Shown piece by piece: positions 1-4,943 of a stretch of 6,711 nt of DNA. Made by a program: the position numbers and the translations under genes. The notes beneath the pieces are model-generated. The model was not told where the DNA came from, ran no database searches, and saw nothing but the letters and a program-made list of their open reading frames with translations. Within the stretch, counting starts at the first letter, position 1; each line of letters opens with the position of its first letter. Source of the stretch: Coxiellaceae bacterium (GTDB lineage: Bacteria > Pseudomonadota > Gammaproteobacteria > GCA-013414725); NCBI GenBank assembly GCA_013414725.1, contig CP058706.1:1782332-1789042 (forward strand), given 5' to 3'.

Positions 1-121
1 GGAGTGATTCCTCCAAATCTTGTAATGCTAATTCGGTAATTTCAGTGAAATCAAATCGGCCTACGCCGTGGCAATGAAAATCAATGGGTATGTAATCACT
101 TTTCTTAGTAGCAACCATCAT
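1..121 (-). CDS. N-terminus of a probable amidohydrolase-type metal-dependent hydrolase (3'-truncated by window edge)
   Basis: Only the first 40 codons are in the window; the gene runs off the left edge. The translation begins MMVATKKSDYIPIDFHCHGV and continues GRFDFTEITELALQDLEESL. The IDFHCHG stretch (residues about 13-19) is the His-x-His signature near the N-terminus of amidohydrolase-superfamily enzymes, where both histidines bind a metal; N-acetylglucosamine-6-phosphate deacetylases and dihydroorotase-like enzymes have a similar start. A purine-rich ribosome site, GAGGGGG, lies a few bases upstream of two adjacent ATGs at 121-119 and 118-116. The spacing fits either, and slightly favours the second. 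The gene is separated from gene B by about 200 bases, so it may have its own promoter. The ribosome site, open frame and motif make a real gene likely. The exact enzyme class cannot be given from so short a piece. Confidence 0.6.
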   Translation of the reverse strand, partial: MMVATKKSDYIPIDFHCHGVGRFDFTEITELALQDLEESL

Positions 122-324
122 TAATCCCCCTCAAGGAACTCTATGCCTACTTTTAAGCATAGCACGTTGGCTGTAAATAAGCTTAATATTGGTTTAGTAA
201 ATTAGTCATTGAATTCAATATGTTAGTCTCACTGGATTATTTAGGCTAACTTAACTTCTTGAAAATTTAAATAATCTAGTGAGACTGTAAAAATAGTAAA
301 AAACTGGAGGATAATATAGTTGGT
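122..324. other. Intergenic spacer between gene B and the amidohydrolase-like gene
   Basis: No credible coding frame was found. The spacer holds a long inverted repeat (225-286), a 12-base palindrome ATTGAATTCAAT at 208-219, and the ribosome site of the left-edge gene. On the minus strand TTTACA (172-177) resembles a -35 hexamer, but no good -10 follows at the right distance, so no promoter is called. Confidence 0.6.
225..286. repeat. 19-bp inverted repeat with a 24-base loop
   Basis: The left arm is 225-243 (starts AGTCTCACTGG) and the right arm 268-286 (ends CTAGTGAGACT). The arms are complementary over 19 positions with one G-T mismatch. The loop is 244-267. It lies about 40 bases past the stop of gene B. 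It could form a stable hairpin in the transcript, but no T-run follows it on either strand, so it is not a classical intrinsic terminator. It might be a transcript-end stabiliser, a protein-binding palindrome or a small palindromic repeat element. The pairing is seen directly; the role is unknown. Confidence 0.75.
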
Positions 325-618
325 TTACCCCGGCGGCGGTGGTTGTAAGGGCTCAGAATTATTATTGCTATTATCTGTTATATGCATAATAGATGTGGTT
401 TTCGACAGTATAGTCTCATCGAAAGCTGTTGCGATTTCATATAACTCATTGGCTGTAGGCAGGGCTTGATGAACAAAAGCTATGGTCTGGTCGTTAGTAT
501 TTAATTCATGTCTAGTTTCTCGTAAGAAGTGACGTAGTTCATTACGCATCCGGCGGAATTGACTGATCTCTTTACCGAATTTATTTTGACATTTCAGACC
601 ATTGTTATATCCAAACAT
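325..618 (-). CDS. Gene B, extreme C-terminal fragment ending in a proline run (97-aa literal ORF)
   Basis: The literal ATG at 618-616 has no clear ribosome site, and the frame stays open upstream (EYQQCIS before the Met), so this is probably the tail of gene B. It contains a basic helix (SQFRRMRNELRHFLRETRHE) followed by a second amphipathic helix (TIAFVHQALPTANELYEIAT), then an Asn-rich stretch and the end SEPLQPPPPG. The stop is TAA at 327-325. The Arg/Glu pattern would suit an exposed helix or nucleic-acid or membrane-surface contact, but nothing specific can be claimed. An intact stop followed by non-coding spacer makes this the likely true C-terminus. Confidence 0.5.
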   Translation of the reverse strand: MFGYNNGLKCQNKFGKEISQFRRMRNELRHFLRETRHELNTNDQTIAFVHQALPTANELYEIATAFDETILSKTTSIMHITDNSNNNSEPLQPPPPG

Positions 619-620
619 AC

Positions 621-902
621 TTATGCATTGTTGGTATTCTTTTGGAGCAGTATTTTTAGATGCTGTAAATTTTCACCGATCAAGCATACAGTGGCCATGA
701 TAGCGACATGAATGATTTCACAGTTGTCAAACATGACTTTGGTTTTCAAATAATTGGCGGCTTTTCCTAAGCTGTGTAAGCAACTAAATTGTGTTAATAG
801 AAATGAACGTATTTCATCTGGTTGATATTTTGGGCTATAGTCTTTTCTTTGATGTAATGCAAAATTTCTGTATCGTCGTCGGCAATAAATTGCAAAGGCG
901 AA
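621..902 (-). pseudogene. Gene B, fragment between two run-associated shifts (helical, no start codon of its own)
   Basis: Two overlapping frames carry this piece. The first reads NNSPLQFIADDDTEILHYIK and would stop soon after. One added A in the run at 843-846 changes it to EKDYSPKYQPDEIRSFLLTQ followed by FSCLHSLGKAANYLKTKVMF, DNCEIIHVAIMATVCLIGEN and LQHLKILLQK. Its literal end is a TAA at 623-621. One added A in the run at 640-643 gives LLQKEYQQCISMFGYNNGLK, which runs into the ATG of the next ORF and beyond. The helix IIHVAIMATVCLIG is hydrophobic but short and probably buried rather than membrane-spanning. Confidence 0.45.
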
Positions 903-1343
903 TTATTTTTCTCCAGAATTGAGTGTGCTTGTAAGCCAGCTATTGAAAGTGGTTATATTTAACGCTTTGTTCATTTTTTCTAACAAATCAGAGTGTTGAA
1001 AATAATAAATAGAACTATGTAATAGTGCATTTTTGGCTGAATAGAGCCCAGAGTAATCACATTTGAATTTAAGATGATTATGACGGATTAACTGAGCAGT
1101 AGCGTGCGAACCTCGCATTAATCCAAATAATGAAACATTTTTAAGAATCGTCGTTAATTGCGGTTCTAGAATTTCAGCCATACTATTGTCATTTTGGCAT
1201 AGCGCTTTGAGGCTTTTTATTTCGCTTGGATATTCTAAGCTTGTTTCAATAGTCGATATCAATTCGTCGTGCCTTAATGAGCTGATATCGAAAGTTTTAA
1301 ACTGTTTACTATGTTTTTTGTTGCTATTGGCGCTAGTTGCCAC
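903..1343 (-). CDS. Gene B, C-terminal helical fragment (146-aa literal ORF)
   Basis: The literal start is a GTG at 1343 without a convincing ribosome site, and the frame is open upstream to about 1396 through a Pro/Ser/Gly/Arg linker (TPLPSGRGSTNARPSPKVAT). It is therefore better read as a continuation of gene B after adding one A in the run at 1396-1400, giving LDGLAYLKKTPLPSGRGS. The body is a helical domain including HDELISTIETSLEYPSEIKS, a Gly/His/Arg patch (FGLMRGSHATAQLIRHNHLK) and a Tyr-rich patch (SSIYYFQHSD). The literal stop at 905-903 follows GGAGAAAAA. Two added A's give SGEKNNSPLQFIADDDTEIL and an open frame into the next piece. No family recognised. Confidence 0.5.
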   Translation of the reverse strand: MATSANSNKKHSKQFKTFDISSLRHDELISTIETSLEYPSEIKSLKALCQNDNSMAEILEPQLTTILKNVSLFGLMRGSHATAQLIRHNHLKFKCDYSGLYSAKNALLHSSIYYFQHSDLLEKMNKALNITTFNSWLTSTLNSGEK

Positions 1344-1396
1344 TTTCGGAGAGGGCCTCGCATTGGTCGAACCTCTGCCAGAGGGGAGAGGTGTCT

Positions 1397-2223
1397 TTTT
1401 AGATAGGCAAGACCATCTAAGTCAGCATTAGGCTCGATTTCTTCCTCTGTATTTATAAGGGAAGTTTCTGTGTTTGTGTTTTGAGTAGTTGTTTCAGTAG
1501 ATTTTATTTCAACTATGTTATAGTGGACTAATTTAGTGTCAATATAATAAATTAAATCTTTTAATGAGTTGACTTTATTGTGTAATTTTTCTAGATTACT
1601 TTCTAGTTTTTCGTTTATTTTTTGATTTTATTAATTTTGTCTTCTATTGACTCTGCGTTTTCCAAGTTATTTGTTTTGTTGTTTTCTATGGTTTGCTCAA
1701 AGGAAACGATTTTTTCTGTGATTTTTGTTTGAATTAAATCTATTTGTTCTATATTTTCTAGTATGCCTTGATATTTTTTTCAAATTTAATATCAATTTTT
1801 GTTAATTGTTGGATTCTATTTTCATTTGCTAAAAGCCAAGCTAGGGATTCATGAAAAGTTTTTGTGATTTCTGTAAAGGATGACTTCTTGGTGGGTAGAC
1901 CATGATTCTCGGTTTGTGTAATGGTTTCTTTGTATTGATTTAATAGTCGATTTTCATTTGAGTTTGATGCTAAAAGCTTTGCAGTGCTCCTTATTGCAGT
2001 GGATATTGATTTTTGTGATATTTTTGCGATTTTTTTGTTTAAATTGATTGTTATGTTTAGCTCGTTTATGGATACCTGTTTTTCTCCAAAGATTTTTTTA
2101 ATTCTTGAGTTAGGTTTTTATGATTGAATTACGTTCTGCGCTAATTGTATCGAATTGGCTTATTTCTTTATGCCTTTTAAGTTCTGTTAAATCTATTTTT
2201 ATTGAGATTAGTGAAGATAATTT
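1397..2223 (-). pseudogene. Gene B, coiled-coil region lacking any long ATG-initiated ORF
   Basis: This long stretch has no substantial literal gene, but translating it piecewise gives consistent coiled-coil protein in successive frames. Pieces in order: SSLISIKIDLTELKRHKEIS (before a TAA at 2112-2110); NLTQELKKSLEK; then a longer open piece from about 2083 to a TAG at 1760-1758 containing QVSINELNITINLNKKIAKI and FHESLAWLLANENRIQQLTK; then YQGILENIEQIDLIQTKITE to about 1620; then INEKLESNLEKLHNKVNSLK onwards to EEEIEPNADLDGLAYL near 1400. Leu/Ile at heptad-like spacing and abundant Lys, Glu, Asn and Gln mark a coiled coil. Each piece ends shortly after a coding-strand A-run of 5 to 7, and one added A opens the next piece. 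The end of the region is Thr/Asn-rich linker. Composition alone shows coding character; no homologue is known to me. Confidence 0.5.
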
Positions 2224-2832
2224 TTAATTTGTTGTCTTCAGTGTGTACGCTGAATTGTCCGAATAATTTAAGTTTTTCAAAATATCAAGGTCAAATGGTT
2301 CATCTGCCGGAGGTATTGGTTGTGTGGTGGTTTCGGCTATATTGTCTGGTACCACTACTTTTGGGTCTGGCCAGATCCAACGCAATATCATGAAAATAAA
2401 TCCAGAAGTGAATAGTGTTGCTAAAAATAGGTAAATTAATTCAGTGGTTGAGGTCGATTTGGATTTTCTCGCTGCTAGCACATATTCTGATAGTTCTTGA
2501 TCACTTTTAATTAATTTTCCGTCGGGTGTTAAGATGCCGACAATGTTGTCTTCTATACCGTTTCCAATCGGCATTGTTGGCCAGAGTTCAATATTTTGGC
2601 GGTTATTTCTGTGGGCAGAAAGTATGAAATTATTTTGGTTGGTGTGTATTTTATAAGTTGAATATTGCTCACGTTCTTGATTATAAATGATGCAGCACAA
2701 TTCATTTGAATTATTGGCCGTATAGTTTTCGTGATTTAATATCCAATTGGTTTGGCTCGATAACAATAATGGCAAAGAATAAAGATTGGCATGAGCTATG
2801 CTAAATGAGGAAAATTGCCCGGGTTGTGCCAA
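2224..2832 (-). CDS. Gene B, second fragment: soluble domain plus the single transmembrane helix
   Basis: The literal ORF begins at a TTG with no ribosome site, and the same frame stays open upstream to about 2935, so the TTG is unlikely to be a real start; this is the continuation of gene B. The first ~120 residues are a mixed Asn/Gln/Ser-rich domain with two adjacent cysteines (NELCCIIY) and a segment reading GILTPDGKLIKSDQELSEYV that looks like a beta hairpin followed by a helix. A strongly hydrophobic helix, ELIYLFLATLFTSGFIFMIL, lies at literal residues 131-150 (bases about 2371-2442), flanked by RKSK before and RWIW after, so topology is ambiguous. An acidic/proline linker (AETTTQPIPPADEPFDLDIL) follows. 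The literal stop is TAA at 2226-2224. The same frame then continues past the stop into the coiled-coil region with no start codon there, so the stop is probably not the true end. Confidence 0.55.
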   Translation of the reverse strand: MAQPGQFSSFSIAHANLYSLPLLLSSQTNWILNHENYTANNSNELCCIIYNQEREQYSTYKIHTNQNNFILSAHRNNRQNIELWPTMPIGNGIEDNIVGILTPDGKLIKSDQELSEYVLAARKSKSTSTTELIYLFLATLFTSGFIFMILRWIWPDPKVVVPDNIAETTTQPIPPADEPFDLDILKNLNYSDNSAYTLKTTN

Positions 2833-2867
2833 TGCTAAGCTTTGGAATGACGTTGTGTCGCCTGGGA

Positions 2868-3494
2868 CTACGTAGCGTAATTGAGCAGACTCTTGAAAAA
2901 ATTTGTCTCCAAAGATAATTTTTCTCCAAGAATTTTAAGCATATTTTTACATGTATTGGATTTACTGTTTAATTTTAACGCATTTTTAATATAATAAATT
3001 GCTTTGGTAATTAAATGTATTTCTCCTTGATCAATCCTTGTTGCCAAATTTGCCCCTTTGGCAAAATTAGCTATATATGTTTGAGGGGTTTCCGGCAACA
3101 ATAAATAGATGGCATCAGAGTTATGGGAATATTGGGTTGTTTCATGTTCTGCGAGATGTTCCAGTTTGAGTACAAGAAGATTTCCTAGAACGGTTTCATC
3201 ATCGAAATATTGGTCAAGCATGGCAGTTTCATGACGAAAAGCAGCCTGATAATCATTGGCCTCTAATGCTTGTTTGATGTCAGCAAAAAAATTTTCAGCG
3301 CTATGATGGGCTTGTGCAGTGTCATCATTAGTTGTTGGCGTTGCATTATTATTGGACGCATTGTCCACAGCCGTACTGTCGCTAATATGACTAATCACTT
3401 GTCTGCGATATTGTTTAACACCATTATCGAATTCCGCATTATAAGGCTCATAATTGTCTAATTCTTGCAAATATTCGATACTTTCTCTAATCAT
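2868..3494 (-). CDS. Gene B, N-terminal fragment: soluble helical region (208-aa literal ORF)
   Basis: The ATG at 3494-3492 overlaps the end of gene A, so it is the natural start of B. There is no signal peptide: the protein begins MIRESIEYLQELDNYEPYNA. An Asn/Thr/Asp-rich linker at about residues 42-60 is followed by a helical stretch (about 68-200, ADIKQALEANDYQAAFRHET onwards) whose small-residue spacing recalls TPR-like repeats; this is weak, and no repeat consensus could be confirmed. The literal ORF ends with NFFKSLLNYAT and a stop at 2868. One added base in the T6/A6 run at 2896-2901 (or the neighbouring 2919-2923 run) instead continues as NFFQESAQLRYVVPGDTTS into the next fragment. 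The last eight literal residues are therefore probably an out-of-frame tail. No function can be assigned. Confidence 0.6.
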   Translation of the reverse strand: MIRESIEYLQELDNYEPYNAEFDNGVKQYRRQVISHISDSTAVDNASNNNATPTTNDDTAQAHHSAENFFADIKQALEANDYQAAFRHETAMLDQYFDDETVLGNLLVLKLEHLAEHETTQYSHNSDAIYLLLPETPQTYIANFAKGANLATRIDQGEIHLITKAIYYIKNALKLNSKSNTCKNMLKILGEKLSLETNFFKSLLNYAT

Positions 3495-3900
3495 CGTATA
3501 ATTTTTTCATAAGAACCTTTTTCGGCGAGATAAATGCCTTGCGCCATTTTTTGACATAACTGTCTTCTAGTTCTGCTAGTTTTTCATAATATTCTGCTAA
3601 ACCTGCAAAATCTCTTTTCTGAGACTTTGCTATGACATGTCCACATAACGCAAGTGGGCTATCACTGCCTAGCCCTAGCAATACCCCTGCATTGAGCTCA
3701 AGGTTTTTCATGTTGAGCTCTATCAACGATTGTTCAACTTTTTCTTCTAAGCTTTTAATTGATTTAGGCAGGTGCTCAGGTGAGAGATCAAAATAATAAT
3801 ATTCTCGCTCATCTTGCCGATAAACATTCATGCCCGTGATATCATTTCTTTTGATGTCAGGTGTTTGTTCTGGATTGTTTTCTGCTCTAACACTGGCCAA
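3487..3900 (-). CDS. Gene A, main body fragment (137-aa literal ORF from a TTG)
   Basis: The literal start is a TTG at 3900 with no ribosome site of its own, lying exactly where the first fragment's frame is lost. Reading through gives ALAFLASVRAENN, completing a signal-like segment. The body has a Tyr-rich patch (EYYYFDLSPEH), a helix with Lys/Glu/Leu spacing (SIKSLEEKVEQSLIELNMKN), and a Gly/Leu patch (NAGVLLGLGSDSPLALCGHV) with the gene's only cysteine. The literal end VKKWRKAFISPKKVLMKKLY overlaps gene B by eight bases. One added A at 3547-3552 replaces this with VKKMAQGIYLAEKGSYEKII and a stop giving a neat ATGA overlap. Confidence 0.55.
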   Translation of the reverse strand: MASVRAENNPEQTPDIKRNDITGMNVYRQDEREYYYFDLSPEHLPKSIKSLEEKVEQSLIELNMKNLELNAGVLLGLGSDSPLALCGHVIAKSQKRDFAGLAEYYEKLAELEDSYVKKWRKAFISPKKVLMKKLYDD

Positions 3901-4025
3901 AAAGCCAGGGCAATGACTAATGCCGTCATTGGGTTCTCGAGCAAGTAACTTAAACGTCTAGGGTGCCAAGTAGTGATGTGCTGAGGCTGTTGACGAGGGG
4001 ATTGCTGTTTCTTTTTCTTTTTCAT
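3491..4025 (-). pseudogene. Gene A: about 178-aa membrane-anchored or exported protein, broken by two homopolymer frameshifts
   Basis: I do not recognise this protein. Adding one base in the run at 3899-3903 and one at 3547-3552 gives a single 178-aa frame. It begins with a basic stretch (MKKKKKQQ), has RRLSY at about 23-27, then a hydrophobic segment at about 33-48 (MTALVIALAFLASVRA) that looks like a signal anchor or a signal peptide with a cleavage-like VRA|EN. A Tyr/Asp-rich part (DEREYYYFDLSPEHLPKSIK) and helices to the end follow (GLAEYYEKLAELEDSYVKKM, then AQGIYLAEKGSYEKIIR). The corrected stop TGA at 3493-3491 overlaps the ATG of gene B (ATGA). The literal frame also opens at an ATG two codons earlier (4031), but AAAGAG abuts that codon, while it sits about six bases ahead of the ATG at 4025, so the latter is preferred. 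A and B probably form a membrane-associated pair. Confidence 0.6.
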
Positions 4026-4031
4026 GGCCAT
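3828..4031 (-). CDS. Gene A, 5' fragment (67-aa literal ORF from the upstream ATG)
   Basis: This is the literal ORF before the first frameshift of gene A. It carries the poly-lysine start, the basic linker and the hydrophobic segment (TALVIALAF), then leaves the correct frame at the T5 run 3899-3903. The residues after that (WPVLEQKTIQNKHLTSKEMI) are unlike the hydrophobic-to-polar pattern of a signal or anchor and are probably out of frame. The region 3828-3900 overlaps the next fragment in another frame. Confidence 0.5.
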   Translation of the reverse strand: MAMKKKKKQQSPRQQPQHITTWHPRRLSYLLENPMTALVIALAFWPVLEQKTIQNKHLTSKEMISRA

Positions 4032-4065
4032 CTCTTTTGAAAAATAATGACCACTTTAGCAAAAA

Positions 4066-4071
4066 AATATA
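4066..4071 (-). promoter_or_regulatory. Possible -10 hexamer for the gene A-B pair
   Basis: On the minus strand TATATT (one mismatch to TATAAT) lies about 40 bases before the ATG of gene A, in an A/T-rich spacer after the operon hairpin. The -35 region at 17-18 bases is poor (TTAAGC-like), so the call is tentative. It is the only spacer wide enough for a promoter between the two gene blocks. Confidence 0.25.
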
Positions 4072-4140
4072 CAAGAGTACTTAATAAAAGCTTAAAAGTA
4101 GCTAATTTTTTGATCAAAAGAGGGGCGATTTGGGGGAGAA

Positions 4141-4176
4141 GGGCATGTCAAGTGACATGCCCCCTCAGCAAGAGGG
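4141..4176 (-). terminator. Strong GC-rich hairpins after the metabolic operon, probable transcript end
   Basis: The perfect inverted repeat GGGCATGTCA / TGACATGCCC occupies 4141-4162 with only AG between the arms (the real loop is probably four to six bases). Next to it, CCCTC and GAGGG (4162-4166 and 4172-4176) form a second small stem. They lie 13-48 bases past the stop of the membrane protein gene. A pyrimidine stretch (TTCTCCCCC) rather than a T-run follows on the minus strand, so it may be a rho-independent terminator of poor form or a 3'-end stabiliser. Confidence 0.5.
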
Positions 4177-4188
4177 CTAAATAACGAC

Positions 4189-4767
4189 TTATTGTTTTGT
4201 TTGATAACGAAGTTTCAGATCATTGAATTGGACGATGACTATGCTGTTGATCACTATGGGCATTATCAGGGCTAAGATAACTACGGTTGCTATCATTAGG
4301 TATTTTGCATGGAACAAATTGAATAGCGCCACTATACCAAAACCGATCAGTATAAAAACCAACATGACGGCTAACCAAACTAAAAAGTTACGTATCCAAT
4401 TGCCTTTAACGATTTGAAAACTAAATTTGAATGCAGCAATCGCATTGGCATTGTCCAATACGACACGCGTATTGGCATACATTAATGTCCACAACAGCCA
4501 GAGTGCTGCCAAAGCCATTATGATTGCGGCGATGCTTCTGGCTTGGGCATTGGTAATGAAATGAGATAGTTGCATGGTAGAGAATAGGGCCACAACGAGT
4601 AAAAACAAGATAAAGTAAACGGCAATGATGTGATGAAAACGTTTAAAGATGAGCCGGAATGTCTCTTGATAAGTCGCTGTTCTGCTGGTGAGATTGTCAT
4701 TGGCTTTGTAGAGAAAACAAGCATAAAAATACCAGCTTACTAATAGCAAGATGATATAAACAATCAC
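4189..4767 (-). CDS. Polytopic membrane protein, C-terminal fragment of a frameshifted gene (192-aa literal ORF)
   Basis: Function unknown; an integral inner-membrane protein. Hydrophobic segments lie at literal residues about 1-20, 45-67, 79-99, 128-151 and 156-180. The loop AAFKFSFQIVKGNWIRNFLV (about 111-130) has the helix-then-GNW pattern also seen in the N-terminal fragment (CFKAIPTVIKNNWLNFVL), suggesting an internal duplication like that in YciC/UPF0259-type and similar six-helix families; this likeness is an inference. The literal start is a GTG at 4767 that overlaps the stop of the upstream fragment, and GGAG touches it too closely to serve as a ribosome site. One added A in the run at 4778-4782 joins the two fragments into about 246 aa. 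It follows E2 by 15 bases and so belongs to the operon, though a link to branched-chain metabolism is not shown. Confidence 0.7.
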   Translation of the reverse strand: MIVYIILLLVSWYFYACFLYKANDNLTSRTATYQETFRLIFKRFHHIIAVYFILFLLVVALFSTMQLSHFITNAQARSIAAIIMALAALWLLWTLMYANTRVVLDNANAIAAFKFSFQIVKGNWIRNFLVWLAVMLVFILIGFGIVALFNLFHAKYLMIATVVILALIMPIVINSIVIVQFNDLKLRYQTKQ

Positions 4768-4928
4768 TCCAAGAATGTTTTTCCAGTGAGGGCAAACGAG
4801 GGCACTAAACTGGTCAATGACAATAACACAAAGTTTAGCCAGTTGTTCTTGATCACTGTTGGAATGGCCTTAAAGCACAATCGAATGCATTGTAAAATAG
4901 AAACAGGAGTTTGAGGTAATGTTGTCAT
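4764..4928 (-). CDS. Membrane protein, N-terminal fragment (54-aa literal ORF ending at a frameshift)
   Basis: The ATG at 4928-4926 has AGGA nine bases upstream and lies 15 bases after the E2 stop, so it is the natural start of the third gene of the operon. The fragment reads MTTLPQTPVSILQCIRLCFK then AIPTVIKNNWLNFVLLSLTS and stops at TGA 4766-4764. The last residues (GKTFLE) are probably past the shift: with one more A in GGAAAAAC the frame continues as TGKNILGVIVYIILLLV into the 192-aa fragment, completing a membrane helix. Either the gene is truly broken, the base is missing from the assembly, or the ribosome slips back one base on the A-run. Confidence 0.6.
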   Translation of the reverse strand: MTTLPQTPVSILQCIRLCFKAIPTVIKNNWLNFVLLSLTSLVPSFALTGKTFLE

Positions 4929-4943
4929 CGTGTTAGTTCCTGG

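Larger units (their letters stand above)
325..3494 (-). pseudogene. Gene B: about 1060-aa coiled-coil membrane protein gene, broken by multiple homopolymer frameshifts
   Basis: I do not recognise this protein. The literal sequence gives separate fragments, but the breaks between them fall at or beside A-runs on the coding strand where adding one base (two at 2221-2225 and 906-910) restores an open frame. Places used: 2896-2901 or 2919-2923, 2273-2277, 2221-2225, 2115-2119, 2079-2083, 1774-1780, 1618-1623, 1396-1400, 906-910, 843-846 and 640-643. With these additions the gene is 1061 codons including the stop. Order: soluble N-terminal region (about 1-200), second soluble region (about 220-350), one transmembrane helix (about 352-375), acidic/proline linker, long Lys/Glu/Asn-rich coiled coil, GC-rich linker, helical C-terminal region and a PPPPG end. 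No start codon or ribosome site was found at the junctions, which argues for one gene rather than many. The ATG at 3494-3492 overlaps the end of gene A as ATGA, implying translational coupling. Typed as pseudogene because the literal frame is broken; assembly error is an equally serious explanation. Confidence 0.6.
4032..4188. other. Intergenic spacer between the metabolic operon and gene A
   Basis: No coding frame. On the minus strand it starts GC-rich, with two hairpins just after the membrane-protein stop, and ends A/T-rich with a 12-base palindrome TTTTGATCAAAA at 4108-4119 and a possible -10 at 4066-4071. The abrupt change of composition marks the boundary between the two blocks. Confidence 0.6.

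Noticed and set aside
325..420. Possible C-terminal type IV secretion signal in gene B (Legionellales effector idea)
   Set aside because: The tail is Asn- and Pro-rich and lacks a clear glutamate block, and the central membrane helix is unusual for such proteins; no support beyond the coiled coil.
301..480. GGAGG on the plus strand at 306-310 followed by a TTG and an open stretch
   Set aside because: The start is weak, the frame closes near 470, and the region is antisense to a convincing C-terminal fragment of gene B.
1186..1431. Plus-strand ORF of 81 codons
   Set aside because: It lies opposite the C-terminal fragment of gene B and the GC-rich island, has no ribosome site and reads as a cysteine/leucine-rich shadow.
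2850..2905. RYVVPGDT at the gene B junction resembles the opening of a LysM domain (YxVxxGDT)
   Set aside because: Only about eight residues match; the following Asn-containing core and closing Pro-Gly pattern of LysM are missing.
2079..2924. Repeated word TCTCCAAAGAT at about 2084 and 2906
   Set aside because: An 11-base match in A/T-rich sequence with no extension or regular spacing is likely to be chance.
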